In this document: in pieces, positions 34,237 to 42,737 of the stretch | How positions within the stretch are numbered: position 1 is the stretch's first letter | How the letters are laid out: every line of letters starts with the position of its first letter | Assembly: GCF_001591405.1 (NCBI RefSeq) | Contig: NZ_BCUV01000007.1 | Span: forward strand, 930,001-994,000 | DNA from: Janibacter terrae NBRC 107853 | Lineage (GTDB): Bacteria; Actinomycetota; Actinomycetes; Actinomycetales; Dermatophilaceae | DNA: 64,000 nucleotides | Direction of reading: 5' to 3' | The notes under the pieces: generated by a model | The model's input: the letters and a program-made list of their open reading frames with translations, nothing else | The model's database searches: none | Told to the model about the DNA's origin: nothing | Position numbers and translations under genes: made by a program

Positions 34237-35444
34237 GCGCGGGCTACCGGCACGGCAGCGCGGAGTACCGGCGGGTCGTGGCGTCGCTCTTCGCGGCGGG
34301 CCTGGCGACCTTCACCCTGCTGTACTCGACGCAGGCGCTGCTGCCGGACCTGCGCGAGCAGTTCGGCGTCTCCGCGGAGGCCTCGACGCTGAGCATCTCG
34401 CTCACGACGCTCGGGATCGGCGCGGGACTGCTCGTCGCCGGTCCGGTCTCCGACGTCGTCGGGCGCACCCAGCTGATCCACCTGTCGCTCGCCGCCTCGG
34501 TCGTCGCGGGCATCGCCTCCGCGCTCGCCCCGACGTGGCCGGCCCTGCTCGTGCTGCGCTTCGTGGCCGGCGTCGTGCTTGCCGGTCTGCCCGCGGTCGC
34601 GACCGCGTACCTGCGCGAGGAGCTGCACCGGGAGAGCCAGGGCCGGGCGGTGGGCCTGTACGTCGGGGGCACGGCCTTCGGGGGGATGTCCGGGCGGCTC
34701 GTCGCCGGCCTCGGGGCCGAGCTCGGCGGCTGGCGCTGGGGGATCGGGGCGACCGTGGTCGTCGCGCTGGTGTGCGCGCTGGTCGTGCGGATCGCGCTGC
34801 CGGCCTCGCGGGGGTTCAGGGCCTCGCCCGGCAACCCGCGGGCGCTGCTCGCGACGACCCGCAGGGCGCTGTCGGACCGGGGGCTGCTCGCGCTGTACGC
34901 GATCGGTGGCTGCAGCCTCGGCGCGCTCGTCGCGATCTTCAACGCCGTGGGCTTCCGGCTCACCGACGAGCCCTTCTCGCTCGGGCTCGGCGCCGCGAGC
35001 ATGGTCTTCCTCGTCTACCCGCTCGGCACGCTCAGCTCCGCGTGGTTCGGCCGCGCGGTCGACCTGCGGGGACGACGACCGGTCATCCCCGCAGCCGTCG
35101 TCATCGCCATCGCGGGCGTCCTCATCACCATCCCGGACCACCTGCCGCTCGTCGTGCTCGGCCTCGCGGTGCTCATCGTCGGGTTCTTCGGCCTGCACGG
35201 CATCGCGAGCGGCTGGGTGCCGATCCGGGCGGTCGCCGGTGGGACGAGCGCCGGTCAGGCCGCCTCGCTCTACCTCTTCACGTACTACCTCGGGTCCTCG
35301 GTCTTCGGCTCGGCCTCGGGCCTCGCCTGGACGCACGGCGGGTGGAGCGGGGTCGTCGCGCTCGCGATCACGCTGCTGGTCGTCACCGCCGTGCTGATCC
35401 GGGTGCTCCACCGGACGCCGTCGCTGGTGCCGGGTCGGTGGTGA
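34233..35444 (+). CDS. MFS transporter (YnfM-like)
   Basis: A 403-residue protein with about 12 helices; LYSTQALLPDLREQFGVS near residues 29-46 and GPVSDVVGRTQLI near 71-83 (motif A) place it with YnfM/CynX-like exporters of the DHA1 type. GTG start overlapping the LacI gene stop. Substrate unknown. It converges on another MFS gene, with a 49-base gap that shows no clear hairpin. Confidence 0.82.
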   Translation: MSAGYRHGSAEYRRVVASLFAAGLATFTLLYSTQALLPDLREQFGVSAEASTLSISLTTLGIGAGLLVAGPVSDVVGRTQLIHLSLAASVVAGIASALAPTWPALLVLRFVAGVVLAGLPAVATAYLREELHRESQGRAVGLYVGGTAFGGMSGRLVAGLGAELGGWRWGIGATVVVALVCALVVRIALPASRGFRASPGNPRALLATTRRALSDRGLLALYAIGGCSLGALVAIFNAVGFRLTDEPFSLGLGAASMVFLVYPLGTLSSAWFGRAVDLRGRRPVIPAAVVIAIAGVLITIPDHLPLVVLGLAVLIVGFFGLHGIASGWVPIRAVAGGTSAGQAASLYLFTYYLGSSVFGSASGLAWTHGGWSGVVALAITLLVVTAVLIRVLHRTPSLVPGRW

Positions 35445-35493
35445 GCCCGCTCGCGGCCAGACGCCCCGAGGACGGCGAAGGGGTCCGCGCGGG

Positions 35494-36951
35494 TCACTCG
35501 TGGCTCGTGGGCTCCTCGGCCTGCCCGGGCGTCTGCACCATCAAGCAGGTCGCGATGCTCAGCGCGGCAGCGACGGCGAGCATGACGAAGGCCGCCTGCA
35601 CCCCGCCCGTGCGCTCGGCCGTCGTCGGGTCGGCGCCGGCGACGAGCGACATGACGGCGATGCTCGTCGCCGTGGCGGCCGCGCCGAAGACCTGCTGCGA
35701 GGAGCCGAGCAGCGCCGACCCGTGGGCGTACAGGGAGGTGGGCAAGGACCCGAGGCCCGCGGTGAAGAGCGGTGTGAAGAGCAGCGCCAGCGACAGGCTG
35801 AGCAGGACGTGCAGCACGAGGACCGTCCACTGCCCCACGTGCGGCAGCAGGACCGCGAAGAGCCCGAGCGACACCGTCATGCCGACAGCGCCGGGCACGA
35901 CGAGCGGGCGCGCCCCGATGCGGTCGTAGAGCCGGCCGATCACCGGCCCGAGCAGACCCATGGCGAGCCCGCCCGGGATGAGGAGCAGGCCGGTCTCGAG
36001 GGTGGTGAGCCCGAGGCCCTTCTGCAGGTGGATCGGGAGCAGGATGACGGAGCTGATGAGCGCGGCGAAGCCGAGGCACATGGTGACGAAGGCCCCGGTG
36101 AAGCTGCGGTGGCGGAACGCGCGCAGGTCCATCAGCGGGTCGCCGCTGCGGGCGAGGGCACGCTGGCGGAGGGCGAAGACGACGAGTGCGACGACTGCCA
36201 GGCCGGCCGCCGGAGCAGGCGGGACGAGCGGTGCGGCCGGGGTACCCCCTTCGCCCCCGTGGCCGCCGCCGAGCCCCGAGAGGCCGTAGACGAGACCGCC
36301 GAAGCCGACCGTGGCCAGCGCGACGCTCGGCAGGTCGAGGCGGCTCGGCCCGCGCTCGCCGACGTCGGGCAGCTGCCGCAGGCCGAGCCACAGCGCGACC
36401 GCGGCGATGGGGAGCACCGCGAGGAAGATCAGGCGCCACGAGCCGAGCTCGAGCAGCACGCCGGAGACCGCCGGGCCCATGGCCGGGGCGACGGCGATGA
36501 CGAGCGAGACGTTGCCCATCGTGCGGCCGCGGTCGCCGACCGGCACGAGGTCCATCAGCGTCGTCATCAGCAGCGGGATCATCACCGCGGTGCCGCTCGC
36601 CTGGACGACCCGGGCGGCCACGAGGACCTCGAATGTCGGCGCCGCCGCGGCGAGGGCCGTCCCGATCGTGAACAGGCCCATGGCCAGCGCGAAGGTGCGA
36701 CGGGTGGCGAGGCGTCGCAGGATCCACCCGGTCATGGGGATGACGACGGCCATCGTCAGCATGAAGGCCGTGGTCAACCACTGCGCCGACGTCTCCGGGA
36801 TGGCGAAGGCGTCCATGAGGCGCGGGATCGCGTTGTTCATGATCGTCTCGTTGAGGATCACGACGAAGGTGGCGACGGTGAGCACGCGCAGGACCAGGGT
36901 CGTCCGGGCAGGCGTGGTCACGGGGTGCGGCGGGGCCGCGGTGAGGGGCAT
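35494..36951 (-). CDS. MFS drug exporter, DHA2 (14-helix) type
   Basis: The ATG at 36951 gives 485 residues. LNETIMNNAIPRLMDAF near residues 34-50 and TAFMLTMAVVIPMTGWILRRL near 61-81 (given in part) are the EmrB/QacA-family helix 1-2 motifs, and GPAVSGVLLELGSWR the antiporter motif C region. A Gly/Pro-rich cytoplasmic loop splits the two halves. It likely exports a toxic compound by proton antiport. The divergent partner is the DUF2277 gene 54 bases away. Confidence 0.85.
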   Translation of the reverse strand: MPLTAAPPHPVTTPARTTLVLRVLTVATFVVILNETIMNNAIPRLMDAFAIPETSAQWLTTAFMLTMAVVIPMTGWILRRLATRRTFALAMGLFTIGTALAAAAPTFEVLVAARVVQASGTAVMIPLLMTTLMDLVPVGDRGRTMGNVSLVIAVAPAMGPAVSGVLLELGSWRLIFLAVLPIAAVALWLGLRQLPDVGERGPSRLDLPSVALATVGFGGLVYGLSGLGGGHGGEGGTPAAPLVPPAPAAGLAVVALVVFALRQRALARSGDPLMDLRAFRHRSFTGAFVTMCLGFAALISSVILLPIHLQKGLGLTTLETGLLLIPGGLAMGLLGPVIGRLYDRIGARPLVVPGAVGMTVSLGLFAVLLPHVGQWTVLVLHVLLSLSLALLFTPLFTAGLGSLPTSLYAHGSALLGSSQQVFGAAATATSIAVMSLVAGADPTTAERTGGVQAAFVMLAVAAALSIATCLMVQTPGQAEEPTSHE

Positions 36952-37005
36952 GCGTCCATGGTCCGGTACCGCAACGAGTGGACCAAACGGGAGGACACTG
37001 GAGGC

Positions 37006-37281
37006 ATGTGCCGAAACATCCGACAGCTGCACAACTTCGAGCCCCCGGCCACGAGCGACGAGGTGCGGGCCGCCGCGCTGCAGTACGTGCGCAAGGTGAG
37101 CGGGTCGACGAAGCCGAGCCAGGCCAACCAGGCGGCCTTCGACGAGGCCGTCGAGGAGATCGCCCAGGTCACTCAACACCTGCTGGACCACCTCGTGACG
37201 AGCGCCCCGCCCAAGGACCGTGACGTGGAGGCGGACAAGGCCCGCGAGCGGGCCCGGGTCAGGTACGGCCGCACCGGCTGA
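37006..37281 (+). CDS. DUF2277 family protein
   Basis: A 91-residue protein starting MCRNIRQLHNFEPPAT, with AALQYVRKVSGSTKPSQANQAAFD near residues 22-45 (quoted only as a landmark, key residues YVRKVSG) and a charged C-terminal helix. This MCRNI start is characteristic of the DUF2277 family, small conserved proteins of unknown function in many actinobacteria and proteobacteria. GGAGG precedes the start by about five bases. Confidence 0.85.
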   Translation: MCRNIRQLHNFEPPATSDEVRAAALQYVRKVSGSTKPSQANQAAFDEAVEEIAQVTQHLLDHLVTSAPPKDRDVEADKARERARVRYGRTG

Positions 37282-37328
37282 TCCGACTTGCGCGAAGGGG
37301 GGTGAGTGTGGCCTCGGGCGTGTCGCCG

Positions 37329-37500
37329 CCTGTGGATGGCGGATGGTGAATCTTTTCTGGGTCCACACGTGTGAGCGGACGTTTCCGCAGGTCAGACCCG
37401 GTGTTGTGACCTGGGGGACAGCGAGATCCACAGGGTTCTCCACGGGCTGTGCACAGTCACATGGCGCGTCGTCCACACACTGTCCACAGGTCTGTCCACA
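37329..37500. promoter_or_regulatory. Cluster of DnaA-box-like 9-mers upstream of dnaB
   Basis: Within about 170 bases lie several copies of the TCCACA core: ATCCACAGG at 37329-37337 (minus strand) and 37426-37434, GTCCACACG at 37361-37369, CGTCCACAC near 37470, and CTGTCCACA at 37480-37488 and 37492-37500. These are close to the high-GC DnaA box TTGTCCACA. The cluster ends about 43 bases before dnaB, suggesting DnaA control of dnaB or an origin-related site. Confidence 0.5.
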
Positions 37501-37542
37501 GAGTCGTTTGGTGTTGTCGGTGCTGGGTGCGACTGTTACGCG

Positions 37543-38934
37543 GTGACGACGAGCGAGATGGACACGAGGGTCTTCGGGGACACGGGCCCGTACTCCTCCG
37601 CTCCGCCGCCGGACCGTCTGCCGCCCCAGGATCTGGGCGCGGAGCAGTCCGTGCTCGGCGGCATGCTCCTGTCCAAGGACGCGATCGCCGACGTCGGTGA
37701 GGCGGTGCGGGGGCACGACTTCTACAAGCCCGCGCACGAGTTGATCTTCGACGCGATCATCGACCTGTACAGCCGCGGCGAGCCGGCCGACGCGATCACG
37801 ATCGCCGACGAGCTGAGCAAGCGCGGCGACCTGCAGCGCGCCGGCGGCCAGGCGTACCTGCACGACCTCATCCAGTCCGTCCCCACGGCCGCCAACGCCG
37901 GCTACTACGCCCAGATCGTCGCCGAGCGCGCCGTGCTGCGCCGCCTCGTCGAGGCCGGCACCAAGATCGTCCAGATGGGCTACGCCCAGGGCGGTGGCGA
38001 CGTCGAGGAGATCGTCAACGCCGCGCAGGCCGAGGTCTACACGGTCGCGGAGAAGCGCGGCGGCGAGGACTACGCGCCGCTGTGGGACACGCTCAACGAG
38101 ACGATGACCGAGATCGAGGTCGCCGCGGGGCGCACCGACGAGATGACCGGTGTGCCGACGGGGTTCCAGGACCTCGACGAGCTGACGCACGGTCTGCACC
38201 CGGGGCAGATGATCGTCATCGCGGCGAGGCCGGCAATCGGCAAATCCACGCTGGGTGTGGACATCGCCCGGGCGGCAGCGATCCACCACGGCATGGCGAC
38301 CGCGATCTTCTCCCTCGAGATGAGCCGCAGCGAGATCACCATGCGTGTCCTCGCGGCGGAGGCCAGCATCCAGCTGCAGCACCTGCGGCGCGGAAAGATG
38401 AGCGACCCCGACTGGCGCAAGCTCTCGCGGGTCGTCGGGCGGATCAGCGACAGCCCGCTCTACATCGACGACTCGCCCAACCTCGCGCTCATGGAGATCC
38501 GCGCCAAGGCGCGGCGGCTGAAGCAGCAGCACAACCTCAAGCTCATCGTCATCGACTACCTGCAGCTGATGAGCTCGGGCAAGAAGGTCGAGTCCCGCCA
38601 GCAGGAGGTCTCGGAGTTCTCCCGTGCGCTCAAGCTCCTGGCCAAGGAGCTGCAGGTCCCGGTCATCGCGATCAGCCAGCTGAACCGTGGCCCCGAGCAG
38701 CGCACCGACAAGCGCCCCGCGATGAGCGACCTGCGTGAGTCCGGCTCCATCGAGCAGGACGCCGACCTCGTGATCCTGCTCCACCGTGACCGTGACCCCG
38801 GGTCGGAGCGCGAAGGGGAGGCCGACGTCATCGTCGCGAAGCACCGCAACGGCCCGACGGCCGACATCGTGCTGGGCTTCCAGGGGCACTACGCGCGGTT
38901 CTCGAACCTGGCGAAGGACTCCGGCGGGTTCTGA
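37543..38934 (+). CDS. dnaB: Replicative DNA helicase DnaB
   Basis: A 463-residue protein with the N-terminal helical domain (DLGAEQSVLGGMLL), RecA-like C-terminal domain with Walker A ARPAIGKST at residues 228-236, Walker B LIVIDYLQLM, and the DnaB motif ISQLNRGPEQR. It is the hexameric helicase that unwinds DNA at the fork. No intein interrupts it, unlike in many mycobacteria. GTG 37543 is used; ATG 37558 is an alternative. Essential core gene that marks the left edge of the accessory region. Confidence 0.93.
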   Translation: MTTSEMDTRVFGDTGPYSSAPPPDRLPPQDLGAEQSVLGGMLLSKDAIADVGEAVRGHDFYKPAHELIFDAIIDLYSRGEPADAITIADELSKRGDLQRAGGQAYLHDLIQSVPTAANAGYYAQIVAERAVLRRLVEAGTKIVQMGYAQGGGDVEEIVNAAQAEVYTVAEKRGGEDYAPLWDTLNETMTEIEVAAGRTDEMTGVPTGFQDLDELTHGLHPGQMIVIAARPAIGKSTLGVDIARAAAIHHGMATAIFSLEMSRSEITMRVLAAEASIQLQHLRRGKMSDPDWRKLSRVVGRISDSPLYIDDSPNLALMEIRAKARRLKQQHNLKLIVIDYLQLMSSGKKVESRQQEVSEFSRALKLLAKELQVPVIAISQLNRGPEQRTDKRPAMSDLRESGSIEQDADLVILLHRDRDPGSEREGEADVIVAKHRNGPTADIVLGFQGHYARFSNLAKDSGGF

Positions 38935-39237
38935 TGGGCAATGGGGCTGCTTCCGTGGTGGAACGTGGCCTTCAGCCGCCCATCCTCGGGTGCAGCATCC
39001 CTGTTCGACGCGTTCCGGTATCGGTTCCTGACCGGGTCTGGCCAGCGAGTAGCTTCCGACGGCTGTTAGTGGTCGTCGGCAGGATGGGCCCGCATCCGCG
39101 GGTCCATGCCCAAAAGAAGCGGGACGAGCGCTGGAACGCTCGCCCCGCCGGAGGTCGCCTGAGACAACCTCGATGTAGCAGTCGCGAGTCTAGGTGCCTC
39201 CCCATTTCGGTCCAACTGGACCGGGAAGGAGGACGCG
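38935..39237. other. 303-base gap after dnaB
   Basis: No gene was recognised. It contains a small GCATCCGC hairpin near 39090-39105, the strong hairpin at 39119-39148, and the sequence GTCGCCTGAGACA at 39154-39166 that also occurs before the resolvase. The last 15 bases carry the GAAGGAGG ribosome site of the next gene. Confidence 0.6.
39119..39148 (+). terminator. Probable dnaB terminator
   Basis: GCGGG plus CGAGCG pair with CGCTCG plus CCCGC around a six-base loop (CTGGAA), with one mismatch between the two stem parts. It lies about 185 bases after the dnaB stop. Confidence 0.6.
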
Positions 39238-39492
39238 ATGTCTCCACATCGCTGTCGCGTCAAGCTGGTCGGCCGATCCTGTGATGGTCACGACCTTTGT
39301 GTCCCCCTCACCCGCGGAGTTCCGCCGGAACTGCGCTGTGAGGACTCCGCGCCGGTGGGCTATGGCCGGGGCGGTGGCTCTGTGTGCGGGTGCCAGACGC
39401 CCGCAGATCTCAGCGGGATCGTTGAGCGCGAGCTGAGGGACAACCTGCTGGAGAGCCGTCGGCGAGGCTACGTCTTGGTCCGCGCCGTCTGA
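39238..39492 (+). CDS. Small cysteine-rich hypothetical protein
   Basis: An 84-residue protein from ATG 39238 with an excellent ribosome site (GAAGGAGG six bases upstream). It has seven cysteines at positions that could bind zinc (MSPHRCRVKL, RSCDGHDLC, LRCED, VCGCQT), then a helical C-terminus ending RRRGYVLVRAV. I do not recognise the family. It is a single gene with its own terminator, sitting between dnaB and the type I RM operon. Function unknown; the cysteine pattern is the only hint. Confidence 0.6.
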   Translation: MSPHRCRVKLVGRSCDGHDLCVPLTRGVPPELRCEDSAPVGYGRGGGSVCGCQTPADLSGIVERELRDNLLESRRRGYVLVRAV

Positions 39493-39495
39493 AAA

Positions 39496-39529
39496 GGTCT
39501 GCCCGCACCAGAGACTGTGCGGGCAGACC
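39496..39529 (+). terminator. Terminator after the small Cys-rich gene
   Basis: GGTCTGCCCGCAC (39496-39508) pairs perfectly with GTGCGGGCAGACC (39517-39529), loop of eight bases. It starts three bases after the stop codon, preceded by an A run. Confidence 0.88.
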
Positions 39530-39623
39530 GTCGTTCAAGGCTGAATCGAAGGCGGCGCGAGAACCTCCGGGTCGGGCGACGTGCATGTTGAACGCGGCCC
39601 TCGCGGCAGAAGCAATCCGAGCT

Positions 39624-39658
39624 GCGGCAAGATGACGAAAACAATCGTCGTCTTGCCG
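39624..39658 (+). promoter_or_regulatory. Inverted repeat just upstream of hsdM
   Basis: CGGCAAGATGACGA (39624-39637) and TCGTCGTCTTGCCG (39645-39658) pair with one G/T-type mismatch around an A-rich loop. It ends 12 bases before the hsdM TTG start and touches its ribosome site, so it could be an operator or an RNA hairpin limiting hsd expression. Confidence 0.5.
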
Positions 39659-39670
39659 TGAGGGGTCCTG

Positions 39671-41143
39671 TTGAGCACGCTCGGAAGCTTCATCTGGTCG
39701 ATCGCTGACCAGCTGCGGGGGCCGTACCGGCCGAACCAGTACGGCAACGTCATCCTCCCGCTGACGATCCTCCGACGCCTCGACTGCATCCTCGCCCCCG
39801 ACCGCGAGATGGTCCGTGACCTCGCGGCCAAGTTCGACAACCCCAACCGGCTCAAGGTCGAGGTGAAGAAGGCGACCGGGCGGACCTTCTACAACACCTC
39901 GAACTACTCCTTCGCCAACCTGCTCAAGGACGCCGACGGCCTGGCAGACAACCTCAACGACTACATCGACCGCTTCTCCCCGGACGTCGACGTCTTCGAG
40001 TACTTCGACTTCAAGAAGGAGATCGTCGCGCTCGAGAAGGCCGAACTCCTGCGCGAGGTCGTCAGCTCCTTCGCGGCGATCGATCTGCACCCCGATCGGG
40101 TCTCCAACTCGGACATGGGTGACGCCTTCGAGTACATCATCCGCAAGTTCAACGAGGCCGCGAACGAGACCTCGGGAGATCACTACACGCCCCGCGACGC
40201 GATCAAGTTGCTCGTCGACCTGCTCTTCGCCGAGGAGGACGCCGGCCTGGGCGAGGCCGGCATCGTGCGCACGCTCTACGACCCCACGGCTGGCACGGGC
40301 GGCATGCTCTCGCTCGCCCAGGAGCACCTGCTGGCGCAGAACCCGGACGCGCGGCTGAGCCTCTTCGGGCAGGAGTACAACCCGCAGTCCTACGCCATCT
40401 GCAAGTCGGACATGCTCGCCAAGGGCAACGACCCCACCAACATCGCCTTCGGCAATACCCTGACCGAACCTGCCTTCACCAATCGCCAGTTCGACTTTTG
40501 CATGTCCAACCCGCCCTACGGCGTGGACTGGAAGCAGTACGCGAAGGCGGTCAAGGAGGAGCGCGACCAGGCCGGCCCCTACGGCCGCTTCGCGCCCGGT
40601 CTGCCCGCGACCTCTGACGGACAGATGCTCTTCCTCCTGCACCTCGCGCACAAGATGCGCGACCCGCAGGACGGTGGCGGCCGCGTCGGCATCGTCATGA
40701 ACGGTTCCCCGCTCTTCAACGGCGCCGCAGGCTCGGGCCCCTCGGAGATCCGACGGCACCTGCTGGAAGGCGACCTCGTCGAGGCCATCGTCGCGCTCCC
40801 GACGAACATGTTCTTCAACACCGGTATCGCCACCTACATCTGGATCCTCGACAACTCCAAGATCGACGAGCGCAAGGGCAAGGTCCAGCTCATCGACGGC
40901 ACGTCGTACTGGACGAAGATGCGCAAGAGCCTCGGCTCGAAGAACCGCGAGATCAGCGACGCGGACCGCGCCAAGGTCCTCAAGCTCTACGACGACTTCG
41001 AGGACGCGGACCCGGAGCACTCCAAGGTGCTCCGCAACGAGGACTTCGGCTACTGGACCATCACCGTCGAGCGGCCTCTGCTGGATGACGAAGGGGAGGT
41101 CGTCACCGACCGCAAGGGCAAGCCCAAGCCGGACAGCAAAAAG
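39671..41143 (+). pseudogene. hsdM: hsdM (type I RM methyltransferase), 5' part, IS-disrupted
   Basis: TTG 39671 is the likely start (AGGGG six bases upstream). It encodes 491 residues of an N6-adenine methyltransferase: helical HsdM N-domain, SAM motif DPTAGTGGM at 204-212 and catalytic NPPYG at 280-284. The gene is cut at 41143 by an IS3-family element; reading on into the IS adds nine residues to a stop at 41173. Removing the IS and one AAG target copy joins codon 491 to 42441 in frame, giving a 589-residue HsdM. The missing part is the C-terminal segment that contacts HsdS, so the methyltransferase is probably inactive in this strain. Confidence 0.9.
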
Positions 41144-41212
41144 GGGACTGCTGCACGAATAGGTGACAACTGAACTGGCTTGCCCGACGGGCAGGCTTGA
41201 GAGGATGTCGCT

Positions 41213-41506
41213 GTGCCCAAGCCCTACCCCCGCGAGTTCCGTGACGACGTTGTTCGTGTCGCCAGGAGCCGGGATCCGAAGACCCCGCTGGAGCAGATCG
41301 CGAAGGACTTCGGGATCCACCAGACCACGTTGAACTCCTGGATGCGCGCCGCCGACGTCGAAGACGGCACCAAGCCCGGGATGACCGAGGACCAGAACGC
41401 CCAGCTACGCGAGTTGAAGCGGCGCAACCGGCTCCTCGAGCAAGAAGTCGAGGTGCTGCGCCGGGCGGCTGCCTACTTGTCGCAGGCCAATCTGCCGGGA
41501 AAATGA
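41213..41506 (+). CDS. IS3-family transposase OrfA
   Basis: A 97-residue protein with GTG start. It has a helix-turn-helix (PKTPLEQIAKDFGIHQTTLNSWM near residues 22-44, key part IAKDFGIHQTTLNSW) and a C-terminal leucine-zipper-like helix (LKRRNRLLEQEVEVLRR). OrfA binds the IS ends. It ends in an ATGA overlap with orfB at GGGAAAATGA, a place where IS3 elements often make the OrfAB fusion by -1 frameshift. Confidence 0.92.
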   Translation: MPKPYPREFRDDVVRVARSRDPKTPLEQIAKDFGIHQTTLNSWMRAADVEDGTKPGMTEDQNAQLRELKRRNRLLEQEVEVLRRAAAYLSQANLPGK

Positions 41507-42405
41507 TGTACCCGCTCGTCCGCGAGCTGGCCGTCGACGGGATCCCCGTCACGGTGACGTGCCGGGTACTCAAGATCGCTCGCCAGCCCTACTACCGCTG
41601 GCTCCAGGCGCCGGTCACCGACGCAGAACTGGTCGAGGCCTACCGCGCCAACGCGCTGTTCGACGCCCACAAGGACGACCCGGAGTTCGGGTATCGGTTC
41701 CTGGTCGACGAGGCCGCTATCGCAGGTGAGGCGATGGCGGAGCGGACCGCGTGGCGGATCTGTTCCCAGCTGGGGTGGTGGTCGGTGTTCGGCAAGCCCA
41801 AGCACGGCAAGGCGAAGAAGCCCGGTCCACCGGTCCACGACGACCTGTGCGCCGTGGTCGACAAGCACGGCGTCGTCCGGCACGAGTTCAAGGCTGATGC
41901 CGCGAACGAGTTGTGGCTGTCGGACATCACGGAGCATTGGACCGCGGAAGGCAAGCTCTACGTCTGCGCGATGAAGGACGTCTACTCCAACCGGATCGTG
42001 GGCTACTCGATCGACTCGAGGATGAAGTCGCGACTGGCGGTCGCGGCGCTGAACAACGCGGTCGCCAGGCGCGGCGACGTGGCCGGCTGTGTGGTTCACA
42101 CGGACAGAGGATCGCAATTTCGAAGCAGGAAATTCGTCCACGCACTCAACCGGCACGGCATGGTCGGATCCATGGGCCGCGTCGGTGCGGCCGGGGACAA
42201 CGCGGCCATGGAGAGCTTCTTCTCACTGCTCCAAAAGAACGTCCTCGACCGCCGCGCCTGGGCCACCCGCGAGGAGCTCCGGATCGCGATCGTGACCTGG
42301 ATCGAGAGGACCTACCACCGACGCCGACGCCAGGCCGGCCTCGGACGATTGACCCCTGTTGAATACGAAGCCATCATGACCACGCCCGCCACTCAGGCTG
42401 CGTGA
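41503..42405 (+). CDS. IS3-family transposase OrfB (DDE integrase)
   Basis: A 300-residue rve-type integrase. The catalytic triad is visible: Asp in LWLSDITEHW, Asp in VVHTDRGSQF and Glu in DNAAMESFFSLLQKN (35 residues after the second Asp). An HTH_21-like segment precedes it. Intact, so the element is probably still mobile. Confidence 0.93.
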   Translation: MMYPLVRELAVDGIPVTVTCRVLKIARQPYYRWLQAPVTDAELVEAYRANALFDAHKDDPEFGYRFLVDEAAIAGEAMAERTAWRICSQLGWWSVFGKPKHGKAKKPGPPVHDDLCAVVDKHGVVRHEFKADAANELWLSDITEHWTAEGKLYVCAMKDVYSNRIVGYSIDSRMKSRLAVAALNNAVARRGDVAGCVVHTDRGSQFRSRKFVHALNRHGMVGSMGRVGAAGDNAAMESFFSLLQKNVLDRRAWATREELRIAIVTWIERTYHRRRRQAGLGRLTPVEYEAIMTTPATQAA

Positions 42406-42440
42406 CCCAACCTGTCACCCGTTCGTGCAGCAGTCCCAAG

Positions 42441-42737
42441 CGCGACACCGAGAACGTCCCCTTCACCTACGGACTCGCCCCCAATGACGACCGCTCGCTG
42501 AGGAGCGACGAAGGAGCGTCTCGAAGCGAAGTCATCCAGACCTACTTCGACGCCGAGGTCGCCCCCCACGTCCCCGACGCGTGGATCGACCACGCGAAGA
42601 CGAAGGTCGGCTACGAGATCCCGTTCACCCGTCACTTCTATAAGTACGTGCCACCCCGGCCTCTCGCCGAGATCGACGCCGACCTCGAGAAGCAGGTCGC
42701 CAAGATCCTCGAGCTCTTGCACGAGGTTGAGCAGTGA
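42441..42737 (+). pseudogene. hsdM: hsdM, 3' part, downstream of the IS
   Basis: The frame RDTENVPFTYG...YFDAEVAPHVPDAWIDH...GYEIPFTRHFYKYVPPRPLAEID is the normal HsdM C-terminus, 98 residues plus stop. It continues the reading frame of the 5' part after removal of the IS and one AAG. Without the IS there is no good start codon here, so this fragment is probably not translated efficiently. The stop overlaps the hsdS start (TGATG). Confidence 0.9.

Larger units (their letters stand above)
41144..42437 (+). mobile_element. IS3-family insertion sequence in hsdM
   Basis: A 1294-base element bounded by imperfect 25-base inverted repeats: both ends begin GGGACTGCTGCACGAA and continue, after a two-base difference, with GGTGACA (41144-41168 and 42413-42437). 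The flanks are AAG (41141-41143) and AAG (42438-42440), a 3-base target duplication typical of the IS3 family. It carries overlapping orfA and orfB reading in the same direction as hsdM. Confidence 0.93.

Noticed and set aside
37543-38934. Intein in dnaB, common in actinobacteria.
   Set aside because: The protein is of normal length and the Walker A and DnaB motifs are uninterrupted.
38935-39237. Structured RNA or riboswitch after dnaB.
   Set aside because: Only isolated hairpins are seen, without a recognisable conserved core, and the strongest fits a terminator.
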